A stretch of DNA of 64,000 nucleotides from Alistipes shahii WAL 8301 (GCF_025145845.1 NZ_CP102253.1:372001-436000), one strand, 5' to 3'; numbered from the stretch's first letter, positions 26,493-33,851 are shown. The notes: generated from the letters alone by a model not told the origin. Translations and numbers: made by a program.

Positions 26493-27443
26493 TTATTTTA
26501 TATGGATTACATTGTTTTCGTCTTTCTCATATTTAAATGGAGATATTTCCTGTAAGGATCTTAACGCATAATCCAGCCCCATATTGACGGGGATTTTGCC
26601 CCGGATAACGTCGATCTGCGGAAGATCGGCCGTTTCGATCTGGATTTTCACACCGTATGTTTTCTCCATTTTGGCGATGATGTCGGCAAACGGGTGTCCA
26701 ACGAGATTCAGAATACCCTCTGTCCATAAATAGTCGTCCGTATTTTTAATCTTTGTCAATACCAGACGATTCCCATTTAGGCATACCTTTTCGTTCGGGT
26801 CTAATATAATCTGGTCGCCGCTTGCTAATTTGTTGGTTATTTTTACCTTACCATTTAATAATGCGGTTGTAAAGTCGTGTGCTTGCTCGTTTGCCGTTAC
26901 GTTGAACTTCGTTCCCAGCACTTCCACGTCGCAGGCGAAAGTTTCCACGATGAACGGATGGGCGGCATCATGCTCCACGTTGAACATGGCTTCGCCGGAG
27001 AGTTTCACACGGCGATTTCTATTGAACCGTATCGGATATTCCAGTTTTGCCCCGCTGTTCAGGCAAACGCTGGTTCCGTCCTGAAGTGTAATGTCTATAC
27101 GTTGTCCTGCCGGTGCGGCAACGGACAGATATTGTTTTGCGGTATCTTCGATAATGACGGTTCTGGAAGCGTACCAACTGCCTGCGACCAATAGTAATAC
27201 TGCGGCAGCCTGGGTGCAGATACGAATAAAGCGTTGGCGATACCATTTCGGGCGTCTGGTCGGCAGGTGCAGACGATTGTGGTGCTGATAAGGAGCATTT
27301 GCGATAATCGCGTCCTGCATAGACCATAAAGCATTTAATTCTTTCTGGTTATTGGGGTCGGCATCAAGCCAGTCTACAATCGTTTTTTCTTCCTGCTCGG
27401 AAGTTTGTCCGTTTATGTACTTATATAATAATTTCTTGTCCAT
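26493..27443 (-). CDS. FecR-family anti-sigma factor
   Basis: A 316-residue inner-membrane protein. The cytoplasmic N-terminus (KYINGQTSEQEEKTIVDWLD) binds the sigma factor. One membrane helix lies at residues ~80-98 (AAAVLLLVAGSWYA). The FecR domain (~110-205, SVAAPAGQRIDITLQDGTSV and GEAMFNVEHDAAHPFIVET) is followed by a DUF4974 domain that ends the protein. It relays the signal from the STN domain of the SusC protein to the ECF sigma factor encoded upstream. It is encoded 164 bases upstream of susC. Confidence 0.93.
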   Translation of the reverse strand: MDKKLLYKYINGQTSEQEEKTIVDWLDADPNNQKELNALWSMQDAIIANAPYQHHNRLHLPTRRPKWYRQRFIRICTQAAAVLLLVAGSWYASRTVIIEDTAKQYLSVAAPAGQRIDITLQDGTSVCLNSGAKLEYPIRFNRNRRVKLSGEAMFNVEHDAAHPFIVETFACDVEVLGTKFNVTANEQAHDFTTALLNGKVKITNKLASGDQIILDPNEKVCLNGNRLVLTKIKNTDDYLWTEGILNLVGHPFADIIAKMEKTYGVKIQIETADLPQIDVIRGKIPVNMGLDYALRSLQEISPFKYEKDENNVIHIK

Positions 27444-27638
27444 TTTTTTACATTGTGTGGCGAGTGCGTTATGAATTTTGGCAGCCCGTGGCTAATCCAT
27501 AATTTTTCTGTTGGTAATTTTCTTGATAATTATACTTTGTCTGCTTACAATTATATGGTGCGTGAGCGCGCGACATTTACATCGAAAAAGTGCATTTTCC
27601 GTTAAATAAATTTTCTTAAAAAATGGTATTTTTTTTAA

Positions 27639-28223
27639 TTATCGTATAACGCTGGAATACAGGACGATAATTAAAATGATGAGATAGTCGTTCAGTGCGA
27701 TTCGCATTATGGCCAAAGCCCGTTGGATATTGGCTGTGACGTTGCGCACATTGATTCCAGTAATTTCGGCGATTTCTTGGTAAGTCTTGCCCTCGAAGCG
27801 GTTGTATAGGAAGATTTGCCGCATAGGTTCGGGCATTTTGTTGATCTGGCTTTCGATGATGGATTTTATTTCCGCTGTAAAGGATGCTTGCGGATTGGTG
27901 CTTTCCAAAACGGTGATTTTAGCTTTGATGCTGCGGTAAGCCGTCGTATGTATTTGTTGCTGGATTTTGAGTCTGTTTTTCTGGTTGCGCAGCCATTCAA
28001 GACAACCATGCTTTACGGAACCTAAAATATATGCGGGAATAGTCGTAGTAATATTGAGCTTGTCTTTGTTTTCCCAAAAATAAAGGAAACTGTCGGTAAC
28101 GATGTCTTCCGCGGCCATATTATTGCGGATGTATGACCGGGCAATAATGATAAAACGAGGTTTATACTCGGAGTATAATCGTTCGAAATCTTCGAGCGTG
28201 ATATGTTCATCCAGTTCTGACAT
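27639..28223 (-). CDS. ECF-type RNA polymerase sigma factor
   Basis: A 194-residue sigma factor. Region 2 covers residues ~10-80 (FERLYSEYKPRFIIIARSYI, AAEDIVTDSFLYFWENKDKL), and region 4 covers ~125-180 with a helix-turn-helix (YQEIAEITGINVRNVTANIQ). The protein ends in an odd hydrophobic tail (YLIILIIVLYSSVI), seen in other Bacteroidales ECF factors that may hold them at the membrane. It should direct transcription of the PUL genes under FecR control. It is the outermost gene of the inserted block. Confidence 0.93.
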   Translation of the reverse strand: MSELDEHITLEDFERLYSEYKPRFIIIARSYIRNNMAAEDIVTDSFLYFWENKDKLNITTTIPAYILGSVKHGCLEWLRNQKNRLKIQQQIHTTAYRSIKAKITVLESTNPQASFTAEIKSIIESQINKMPEPMRQIFLYNRFEGKTYQEIAEITGINVRNVTANIQRALAIMRIALNDYLIILIIVLYSSVIR

Positions 28224-28365
28224 GCGTGTAGATTAATTCAAAGGTAAACTTTTTTATCAAAATTCAAAAATTTGTAGAATGTCCGTTAATATGGGGTGAT
28301 GTGAAATATTGGGTTTATCTCTTTGATGCGGAACGAATCGGAGAAAGAAGTGAGGTTTAGATAAT

Positions 28366-28420
28366 ATCGTTATGGATAACTTCGGTCAGACGCGGGAATT
28401 GCAGATCGAGTTCGAAAGTA
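28366..28420 (+). repeat. Second, diverged copy of the traQ 3' end
   Basis: The sequence from ATCGTTATGGATAACTTCGG to GAAAGT matches 14510-14564 of traQ, with the same protein wording (MDNFGQTRELQIEFES) but about six third-position differences. No start or upstream traQ sequence is present, so it is a relic of the end of an ancestral traQ. Together with the intact traQ it brackets the 13.8 kb PUL block as a direct repeat. Confidence 0.8.
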
Positions 28421-28421
28421 G

Positions 28422-28441
28422 GCCGGGGCCGCAGCCCCGGC
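28422..28441. terminator. GC-rich hairpin between the old traQ end and the cargo genes
   Basis: A perfect 8-pair stem (GCCGGGGC and GCCCCGGC) with a CGCA loop lies between two convergent units: the relic traQ end and the minus-strand gene ending at 28447. It may act as a terminator for both, although there is no T run. Confidence 0.4.
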
Positions 28442-28446
28442 GCTGC

Positions 28447-28749
28447 TCACTCACTCCGGGGTTTGGGTTGCTCGGTTACGATTTCGGGCTTACTGTAAAA
28501 CGATGTTGTGCAGCGGGTCTTAAACCCGACAATGCTATTATCTTCCACCCGGATAAATCGGAATAGCCGCGTATATACATAGTTCATCATCGCATAAGCA
28601 TAGGGGTCGGGGGCTTTCACGTTCTTCCATCCGGGAGCTATGTCGTCGAGGGTGGGGAAACGTTTTTTGAACTGCGCTTTGAGTTTTTCTTTCAAAAGGG
28701 CCACTTGTTCGGGCCGTGTTGTCGGTTGTTCTTCGAAATATTTTTGCAT
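28447..28749 (-). CDS. Hypothetical ICE cargo protein
   Basis: A 100-residue soluble protein that I do not recognise. It is helical in the first half (EQVALLKEKLKAQFKKRFP) and has PDPYAYAMMNYVYTRLFRF in the middle. There is no signal peptide or known motif. It is the last gene of a run of short minus-strand cargo genes (30820 to 28447) that look like one operon. It ends in TGA. A role in element maintenance is possible but not shown. Confidence 0.6.
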   Translation of the reverse strand: MQKYFEEQPTTRPEQVALLKEKLKAQFKKRFPTLDDIAPGWKNVKAPDPYAYAMMNYVYTRLFRFIRVEDNSIVGFKTRCTTSFYSKPEIVTEQPKPRSE

Positions 28750-28767
28750 GGTTAAAATGTTTATGGT

Positions 28768-29274
28768 TTAAAATAGGGTTTGCTCAATGCCAGGAGATGC
28801 GGGATAAACGATGCTGTTCCGTGCCCGTTGAAGGTTCACTTTATCCAGCGCAGCGGCTGCCCGTTCCGCGTCGATGGCCCGCAGTTCCTCGTTTATCCAT
28901 TCCTCGTACTGGAGTATCGAGGCGTATATCCGGGCGGCTTTCTGCATTTCCTCGCGGTATTGGCGGCAAAGTTCGGCGTAACGGTCTGGGTTGATTTCTC
29001 CCTGCTCGTCGATCATCACCTCGTAATGACCGCCCAGCCGAGGATCGTCCACCATAACGCGCATACGCTCGGCCATGGCTCCGATGTGCTTTGCATACCC
29101 GTACTGCCCTAAAAAGTTCTCTTTTTCTATCCCGACCATGTTTTCGAAGTGCCGGATGTTTATACGATGGGGATTCGTTTCGCAGATGTCCCCGGCATTG
29201 TCGCGGGGTTCCTCGTGCAAAAAGCGATAATAGGCTTTGTATAACGCAAGAGCGTCTATTTGCTGATCTTTCAT
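28768..29274 (-). CDS. Hypothetical ICE cargo protein
   Basis: A 168-residue protein that I do not recognise. It is mostly helical (KAYYRFLHEEPRDNAG, RYAELCRQYREEMQKAARIY, LRAIDAERAAAALDKV), with no signal peptide or cysteine motif. It starts four bases before the end of the next upstream gene's region and belongs to the same run of cargo genes. The composition is typical of unknown Bacteroidales ICE proteins. Confidence 0.6.
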   Translation of the reverse strand: MKDQQIDALALYKAYYRFLHEEPRDNAGDICETNPHRINIRHFENMVGIEKENFLGQYGYAKHIGAMAERMRVMVDDPRLGGHYEVMIDEQGEINPDRYAELCRQYREEMQKAARIYASILQYEEWINEELRAIDAERAAAALDKVNLQRARNSIVYPASPGIEQTLF

Positions 29275-29278
29275 CGGC

Positions 29279-29719
29279 CTAAATTATGAATTTGGGGAGT
29301 AAATATTTTTTGTCGGTTGCCGTGCCGTATTGGTCGATGAAGTGTCGCACCGCGTTGTATTTATCTTCAAGATCGCTATCGTCCCAAGCAAAGGACGAAT
29401 AATCGTAATTATGGAAAGGGGACGCTTCTGTTTGGCAGATTCGCAGAATGTCGTTCAATTCCGCCCAGAATATACGTGTGCCGTTATCCTCCAGCCGATA
29501 CATTTTCAGAAACAGCCGCCGCAGGGTGTACGCCGAATATAGGCGTACACTCTTGTCGGTTATGGTATTCAAACGGTTGCGGCTACCTTTCCCCAAGTTT
29601 CCTGCGCAGACAAAACCGAGGTTGCGAGCTTGCGCTTCGGTGCGGGCTTTATAGTCGGCGAATCGCTTTTCTGCGCGGTCTACTGACCGAGTGAAGTAGG
29701 GGATTTCTTTCATTTTCAT
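29279..29719 (-). CDS. Hypothetical ICE cargo protein
   Basis: A 146-residue protein of unknown function. It is helical and basic in the first half (RAEKRFADYKARTEAQARNL), then has YTLRRLFLKMYRLEDNGTRI and an acidic segment near the end. No signal peptide is present. An internal palindrome (GTGTACGCC...GGCGTACAC around 29525-29549) lies inside the coding sequence. It is four bases from the following gene, so likely co-transcribed. Confidence 0.6.
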   Translation of the reverse strand: MKMKEIPYFTRSVDRAEKRFADYKARTEAQARNLGFVCAGNLGKGSRNRLNTITDKSVRLYSAYTLRRLFLKMYRLEDNGTRIFWAELNDILRICQTEASPFHNYDYSSFAWDDSDLEDKYNAVRHFIDQYGTATDKKYLLPKFII

Positions 29720-29738
29720 AAATTGGGTGGATTACAAG

Positions 29739-30140
29739 TTAAAATAATTGTTGTTGTGTAGCATGTTCGGGCTGTGTTTCTGCCGATGGGACGGGCGAGA
29801 TGCGCCCGGATAGGTAAGCATGTAAGGTGTTTAGAAACTGCTCCCGATATACCGGGTCGATACGGCACTTGTCATATTGTTCCCGATGGTTGGTAATTGC
29901 TCCGTCTTTTTCGGCTGCTTCAATCGCTTTCGGGAATCTGCTGCCGCCCTGCATCAACCCGGAAAAATAGTCGAAAAGGATTTCCATTTCTACGGCCTTG
30001 CGGCCTTTCTCCCGCAAAATCGCAGTTAGCCTTTCCGATTTAGCTTCCCGATATTCCAACGGCCAAACGTTACTGGCTGCGCTGTCGATAAATACCTCTG
30101 TTCCGATTATGGAAATGCGCTTTACTTTTTCGTGCGACAT
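29739..30140 (-). CDS. Hypothetical ICE cargo protein
   Basis: A 133-residue protein that I do not recognise. The start (EKVKRISIIGTEVFIDSAAS) is beta-like and the centre is helical (ERLTAILREKGRKAVEMEIL). The tail is Pro/Gln rich and ends QQQLF. There is no signal peptide. It is spaced by 16-20 bases from both neighbours on the same strand, which supports one operon. Confidence 0.58.
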   Translation of the reverse strand: MSHEKVKRISIIGTEVFIDSAASNVWPLEYREAKSERLTAILREKGRKAVEMEILFDYFSGLMQGGSRFPKAIEAAEKDGAITNHREQYDKCRIDPVYREQFLNTLHAYLSGRISPVPSAETQPEHATQQQLF

Positions 30141-30156
30141 AGTTGCAAATTTTAAG

Positions 30157-30519
30157 TTAATACGACTGACTGCCCCGGCCTGCGTTGAGCAGGTATTTTT
30201 CGTGCAGGGCTTGTTCTGTGGTCTTGCCGCTGGCCTGTTCGATACGGGCGACGCGGCGGGCGATTCGCTCCTGTTCTTTCTGCCAGCGGTTTATAAGGTC
30301 GAAATCGGCCAGAAACGCCGGATTCTCGTTGTCGATGCCGGGGCGGAACCCGCGGCGATACATGCCGCCGAAAACCTCGTCTATCGCTTTGGAATAGCGG
30401 TCGCGCTGCTCGTCGAGTTGGCATAGCTTCCGTGCGGCAGGATTCTGCGGGTATCGTACCCGCAAAATCCTGCGCTCGGCAGCGGCATAGCGGTTGTTCT
30501 GCTTTTGCCTACTTGTCAT
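30157..30519 (-). CDS. Hypothetical ICE cargo protein
   Basis: A 120-residue, very basic and Arg/Gln-rich helical protein (QKQNNRYAAAERRILRV, RWQKEQERIARRVARIEQAS). It could bind nucleic acid, but no known domain is visible. The start overlaps the end of the next upstream gene by 11 bases. A 37-base hairpin with a single mismatch lies within the coding sequence at 30437-30473. Confidence 0.55.
   Translation of the reverse strand: MTSRQKQNNRYAAAERRILRVRYPQNPAARKLCQLDEQRDRYSKAIDEVFGGMYRRGFRPGIDNENPAFLADFDLINRWQKEQERIARRVARIEQASGKTTEQALHEKYLLNAGRGSQSY
30437..30473. repeat. Long near-perfect hairpin inside a coding sequence
   Basis: Seventeen positions on each side of a TCG loop form 16 pairs, centred on GCGGGTA-TCG-TACCCGC and extended by GCAGGATT/AATCCTGC with one mismatch. 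It encodes residues RILRVRYPQNPAA of the host protein. Its purpose is unknown; it could affect mRNA stability or be an inserted palindromic element. Confidence 0.6.
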
Positions 30520-30820
30520 ATTCTGAATATTTGAGGAACGGATGTTTTTTCGTTGGACGGAATTTCCACAAGTCGGCCAGATATTTTAGGAATGTCTGCG
30601 GGTCGAAATGTTCGCCCGTGGCGCAGGAATGGTAGTTCGGAGCATCAAGCCGGATTACAGCCATATCGAAAAAAGGAGTTTTACATACGCTCCATTTTCC
30701 GTTGAAAATCCGAATATCCACGGCGTTGATGTGGCCCTCGAAATCGAAAAAAGTTGTGTATTTCCCGGATGCGTTCAACTTGGTAAGTTCTTCAAGTATT
30801 TCAATAAATATTTTGTCCAT
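30509..30820 (-). CDS. Hypothetical ICE cargo protein
   Basis: A 103-residue protein of unknown function. It begins with a helix (IFIEILEELTKLNASGKYT), followed by a beta-rich part (TTFFDFEGHINAVDIRIFNG) and SCATGEHFDPQTFLKYLADL. No signal peptide is present. The pattern resembles small unknown proteins found beside ardC in Bacteroidales elements. It overlaps the following gene by 11 bases. Confidence 0.58.
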   Translation of the reverse strand: MDKIFIEILEELTKLNASGKYTTFFDFEGHINAVDIRIFNGKWSVCKTPFFDMAVIRLDAPNYHSCATGEHFDPQTFLKYLADLWKFRPTKKHPFLKYSEYDK

Positions 30821-30862
30821 AATAGTTTGGTGTTGTAGGCGGGGACGATGCCCCGCCCGGAT

Positions 30863-31096
30863 TTATGCTTTTTGGCTGATGTAACGGATAAGTTTCTTTT
30901 CGTTGGTGTAGTCGAGTGTGTCCAATAAGAATTGTATGCTGCCCGTTCGCATGGCCCGCCATAGTCTATTGTATAGGCTTGGATTGCTTTCGGGAGTTTG
31001 GCCGAATATTTCTTCCATGTAGTTTTCCGGCATGTGGGTACGAATACGCCAGTCGAGGGCTGCGGTTGCTCGTATTATTTCTTCGTATGATTTCAT
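30863..31096 (-). CDS. Hypothetical ICE cargo protein
   Basis: A 77-residue helical protein (SYEEIIRATAALDWRIRTHM, YNRLWRAMRTGSIQFLLDTL) with no recognised domain. GC-rich hairpins lie on both sides: one at ~30840 (GGCGGGG...CCCCGCC) and one at ~31111 (GGGCGG...CCGCCC). It sits between ardC and the other cargo genes in the same orientation. Confidence 0.55.
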   Translation of the reverse strand: MKSYEEIIRATAALDWRIRTHMPENYMEEIFGQTPESNPSLYNRLWRAMRTGSIQFLLDTLDYTNEKKLIRYISQKA

Positions 31097-31145
31097 AATT
31101 TCGGGTATTGTGGGCGGAGCGAACCCCGCCCCGTTATTATTCTGT

Positions 31146-32126
31146 TTACGCGGCTGTTTCGTCGGGTTTGGCGTTGCATTGCTCTACCCGGTCGGCAATC
31201 ATCGTCGCGGCCTTGTTCGCGTCGATAAGGATTTCGAACAGGTATTCGGGTTTCTCTTTCAGCCCCCGCAGCCAGCTTGCGAGGTAGGCGGCGTTTTCCT
31301 GCTGCGGCGTTGTCGCAAGCCCGAACCGTATGCCGCAAAGTGCGGCGGTCATTTCGGCGATCAGTTCCTCGCGGGCATAGCTGGGCGAACCGAAAAACCC
31401 GGACATATCCCGGTTGAGCCGCGACGGGTGGCCCGTGCTGTGGGCGACCTCGTGCAGCAGCGTCGAATAATAATCCGCACCTTTGGGGAATTGTGTTTTC
31501 AGCGGGCACACGATTATATCGGCGCTGGGGCGATAAAATGCGCTGTCGGATTCCAATACTTCGATCCTGCAATACCATTTCCCGGCATCGACCATGTGAT
31601 CGACTTCGGCGCAGGTCGTTCCGTCCGTCTGCGGCATCCCTGCGGCCTGCTCCAACAGCCGTGCATAGCGTTCGGGGTTCTTCTCCGGCATATCGGTCTG
31701 GTCGATATTGAATACCGAATAATAGCGCAGCAGGGGCAACAACTTGTAAGCCTTTTTCTGCTCGTCGGACAGACGGGCGTATTTCTCGTATGGCATGCCT
31801 TTTCCGTCTTTTTGGTCTTTGGGAATGGCGTACAAATACCAGAAATAAACCGGAAACGATTTTTCGCCTTTCTTCACGTTGATTTCTTCATCCTGCGCTT
31901 GCTTGTAGGTTAGGAAAATAGGCGTTTTGTAGCGCTTGTATTCGGTCAGCAGAAGAAGCATGAACAGGTTCCCGCCGTTGTAATACCGTCCGGCCAGATT
32001 GCGGGGGCATCCCTGCGCCATCGAAACCCACGGCTTGCTCCAGCCCGTTTTAAGGTTCTGTATTTTTTCAATCATCAAAGCCGTGAATGCCGGGGCGATT
32101 GCGTCTATAACTTTATTATTGTTCAT
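31146..32126 (-). CDS. ArdC-like antirestriction protein (ssDNA-binding domain plus zincin-like domain)
   Basis: A 326-residue protein. Residues ~1-150 form the ArdC-type N-terminal ssDNA-binding region (PWVSMAQGCPRNLAGRYYNG, then FLTYKQAQDEEINVKKGEKS). Residues ~160-310 form a metallopeptidase-like domain with HEVAHSTGH, an HExxHxxGH zinc motif, and a downstream ELIAEMTAALCG Glu-containing helix. Proteins of this kind protect incoming single-stranded plasmid or ICE DNA from restriction in the recipient. Both parts look intact. It is consistent with the two methyltransferases as a second defence against host restriction. Confidence 0.85.
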   Translation of the reverse strand: MNNNKVIDAIAPAFTALMIEKIQNLKTGWSKPWVSMAQGCPRNLAGRYYNGGNLFMLLLLTEYKRYKTPIFLTYKQAQDEEINVKKGEKSFPVYFWYLYAIPKDQKDGKGMPYEKYARLSDEQKKAYKLLPLLRYYSVFNIDQTDMPEKNPERYARLLEQAAGMPQTDGTTCAEVDHMVDAGKWYCRIEVLESDSAFYRPSADIIVCPLKTQFPKGADYYSTLLHEVAHSTGHPSRLNRDMSGFFGSPSYAREELIAEMTAALCGIRFGLATTPQQENAAYLASWLRGLKEKPEYLFEILIDANKAATMIADRVEQCNAKPDETAA

Positions 32127-32136
32127 CGTTCTGATT

Positions 32137-32451
32137 TTAAATATTTACTTCCATGCAGAAAAACCACGTTTTCAGATTTTTGCTATAACCTACATTTACT
32201 CGGTCGCCTTCGTTTTTGTACTGGTGTTCCAGCCGCAGGCAAACCAATCCGGATGCGAGGGCGTAGGCTCCGCCGGCAACGATTTCCACCGTTACCGCTT
32301 CATTGGCCTTATGCGACCAAAGGCGTGATAGATATTCTTCATATTTTTGTTTCTCGGTTTTGGGCGCCTTGTTTTCAGATTCCATCCCAGCGGCTAATCC
32401 TGCCCCTGTTCCTTTCCGGTCATTTTTCTGTATGTCCTTTTTTGTTGCCAT
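32137..32451 (-). CDS. Hypothetical ICE cargo protein upstream of ardC
   Basis: A 104-residue protein starting at ATG 32451 (MATKKDIQKNDRKG). An upstream start is possible but would include the inverted-repeat arm. The first 40 residues are Lys/Glu rich. The rest is a small alpha/beta domain (VTVEIVAGGAYALASGLVCL, NVGYSKNLKTWFFCMEVNI). The function is unknown. The first codons and the DNA before them are repeated in inverted orientation at ~32621-32720, beyond a 114-base spacer. Confidence 0.6.
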   Translation of the reverse strand: MATKKDIQKNDRKGTGAGLAAGMESENKAPKTEKQKYEEYLSRLWSHKANEAVTVEIVAGGAYALASGLVCLRLEHQYKNEGDRVNVGYSKNLKTWFFCMEVNI

Positions 32452-32479
32452 GACTTTTTTTTTATCCCGTGCGGAGCAC

Positions 32480-32647
32480 CCACCGCCTGACCTTTCCGTA
32501 CTCAAAAACCTGCGGCGAGATAGGGAAACAAGGTTTTTCGGAAAAATCCTGCTGTGCGCGAGGTCCGGGCCTGCCGCTGAAATCGGACACGATCAGGCCC
32601 GGCCGCAGCGAGGCGCTACCTTTGAGTACGGAAAGGTCAGGCGGTGG
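32480..32647. repeat. Perfect 27-bp inverted repeat around a 114-bp segment, with an inner inverted repeat
   Basis: The arms are 32480-32506 and 32621-32647 (CCACCGCCTGACC... and its exact complement). Inside lies a second 9-bp pair (CCGGGCCTG/CAGGCCCGG). The homology also extends outwards in imperfect form, since both sides lead into ATGGC(A/G)ACAAAAAAGG and a CAGAAAA stretch. The two flanking reading frames face away from each other. The layout fits an invertible segment, an origin of transfer or the scar of an inverted duplication. No Bacteroidales promoter box (TAnnTTTG) is visible in the spacer. Confidence 0.75.
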
Positions 32648-32677
32648 TTGCTTCGTACACCGATTCCAAAAAGAGGA

Positions 32678-32836
32678 ATGGCGACAAAAAAGGGCGCAAT
32701 ACAGAAAACTCCCTTTGTCCCGTGCGAAGCACGGGACACCGCGGTCTTAATGCGTAAGAAATACGCATTAAGACACCCGCTACCATCCGAAAAGTGCGTA
32801 ACATCGCACTTTCCGGCAATTTTGCCGACAGAATAA
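32678..32836 (+). CDS. Short ORF, inverted duplicate of the start of the 32451 gene
   Basis: A 52-codon frame with AAGAGGA upstream and a start MATKKGAIQKTP that resembles MATKKDIQKND of the gene on the other side of the inverted repeat. After about 12 residues the similarity ends and the frame runs through two hairpins. It is most likely a scar of an inverted duplication instead of a working gene, although a small regulated peptide cannot be excluded. Confidence 0.3.
   Translation: MATKKGAIQKTPFVPCEARDTAVLMRKKYALRHPLPSEKCVTSHFPAILPTE
32716..32738. terminator. Perfect hairpin
   Basis: A 10-pair stem (TGTCCCGTGC/GCACGGGACA) with a GAA loop. A shorter relative (GTGC-GGA-GCAC) lies beside the left inverted-repeat arm at ~32469. 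There is no T run, so the function as a terminator is uncertain. Confidence 0.45.
32745..32773. terminator. Perfect hairpin
   Basis: A 12-pair stem (TCTTAATGCGTA/TACGCATTAAGA) closes an AGAAA loop, seven bases after the previous hairpin. The AT-rich stem lacks a T run. Two strong hairpins in tandem beside the 27-bp inverted repeat suggest a structured regulatory or transfer-related region. Confidence 0.5.
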
Positions 32837-33061
32837 AGCAGGGGAAACATCTGTGCGGGAGGCAATATGTGAACGAACCCGACATTAATGTTTTAATCAG
32901 GTCGTTATGGAGCGTATTTTCAGTCGATTAACAGTTCAAATAATTCTCCGGAATCCAAATAGGACATAGGTTCGTAATTTTTGGACATGGGTGAATTTGT
33001 AGTTAGATTTGCCATTGGGACGCTCCTCGGATAGTCCCGGCACGGCAAAACAAAAACTACT

Positions 33062-33289
33062 ATGACAGACAGAAAAATGGAGTTGTACGAGCGATATTTC
33101 GCCCGTAAACTGGACGATTATTTGGCGCGTAATCCTGCGGAGAATCCGGGTATTGCGCAAACACGCATTTCAGCAGCTTCGGCGGTTTATCTTGCGGACA
33201 GACAGGTTGCGCAACACCCGGCCGTCGCATTGGATAGGGCGCTGGGAATCCTCTATATCGACTTCTCCGGAGATACTGAAATCCTTTAA
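33062..33289 (+). CDS. Hypothetical protein, possibly DUF1896-related
   Basis: A 75-residue helical protein (MELYERYFARKLDDYLARNP, then RISAASAVYLADRQVAQHP). The pattern weakly resembles the DUF1896 family represented by the next gene. ACTACT precedes the ATG. It lies 25 bases before the next gene on the same strand. The function is unknown. The ~220 bases before it hold no clear gene. Confidence 0.5.
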   Translation: MTDRKMELYERYFARKLDDYLARNPAENPGIAQTRISAASAVYLADRQVAQHPAVALDRALGILYIDFSGDTEIL

Positions 33290-33314
33290 CTTTTCGTAAA
33301 CCAAACTCGAAAGG

Positions 33315-33851
33315 ATGAAACCAGAACAGAACTATTTTTTGTTAGGGAGTGAGGACCCTATACGGGTGCGACTCACGGGTGTCCGAAAACCTCCGGTAAT
33401 ACGGCGCACTTCGGGCAACCGTAGCGCAGAAGTGGATTATTATACCACGTTGCTTATAGAACATTTGCAGGAATATTTTCCCGGTGAAATGTTGTTGCTG
33501 AAAGATTTGCGGGCACGGGCGCGTATAGCCTATAAAGAAAGCGTTCGGACGAATGTGCCGATTGCGGATGCTCTTGCTAATGCCTTGCGTTACTTGTTTT
33601 TCGGGTTCGAAACATCGGGCTTCGAACGTTTAAAATCGGAAATCTGGATGCAGGGCTATTATTCGCAGGCGAAAGGCCGACATATCGAGCTGCCGGAAGT
33701 CGCCCTGCAAATCTTTGCGGGCGAATTGTCGCTGCAATGCCGCGAATTTTTGGCGAAGTACCCGACCACAAAGGACCGGGAAACCCTGATCGCCCGCTAT
33801 GGCATCCGGGAGATCGTCGGCGAATACCTGAAACGCAGGTGGGGCATATAG
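33315..33851 (+). CDS. DUF1896-family protein
   Basis: A 178-residue protein. The centre (VDYYTTLLIEHLQEYFPGEM, then ALRYLFFGFETSGFERLKSE) fits DUF1896, a helical family common in Bacteroidales conjugative elements and lacking a known function. The first ~35 residues are an extra basic stretch. The C-terminus is IVGEYLKRRWGI. No signal peptide. A hairpin follows the stop at about 33880-33905 (GCAGCCGCACCGAATCCGGTGCGGCTGC, given here only as its halves GCAGCCGCACC and GGTGCGGCTGC), a likely terminator. Confidence 0.65.
   Translation: MKPEQNYFLLGSEDPIRVRLTGVRKPPVIRRTSGNRSAEVDYYTTLLIEHLQEYFPGEMLLLKDLRARARIAYKESVRTNVPIADALANALRYLFFGFETSGFERLKSEIWMQGYYSQAKGRHIELPEVALQIFAGELSLQCREFLAKYPTTKDRETLIARYGIREIVGEYLKRRWGI

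Noticed and set aside
32507..32620. An invertible promoter as a firm call
   Set aside because: The spacer has no TAnnTTTG box in either orientation, so only an unexplained inverted repeat is reported.
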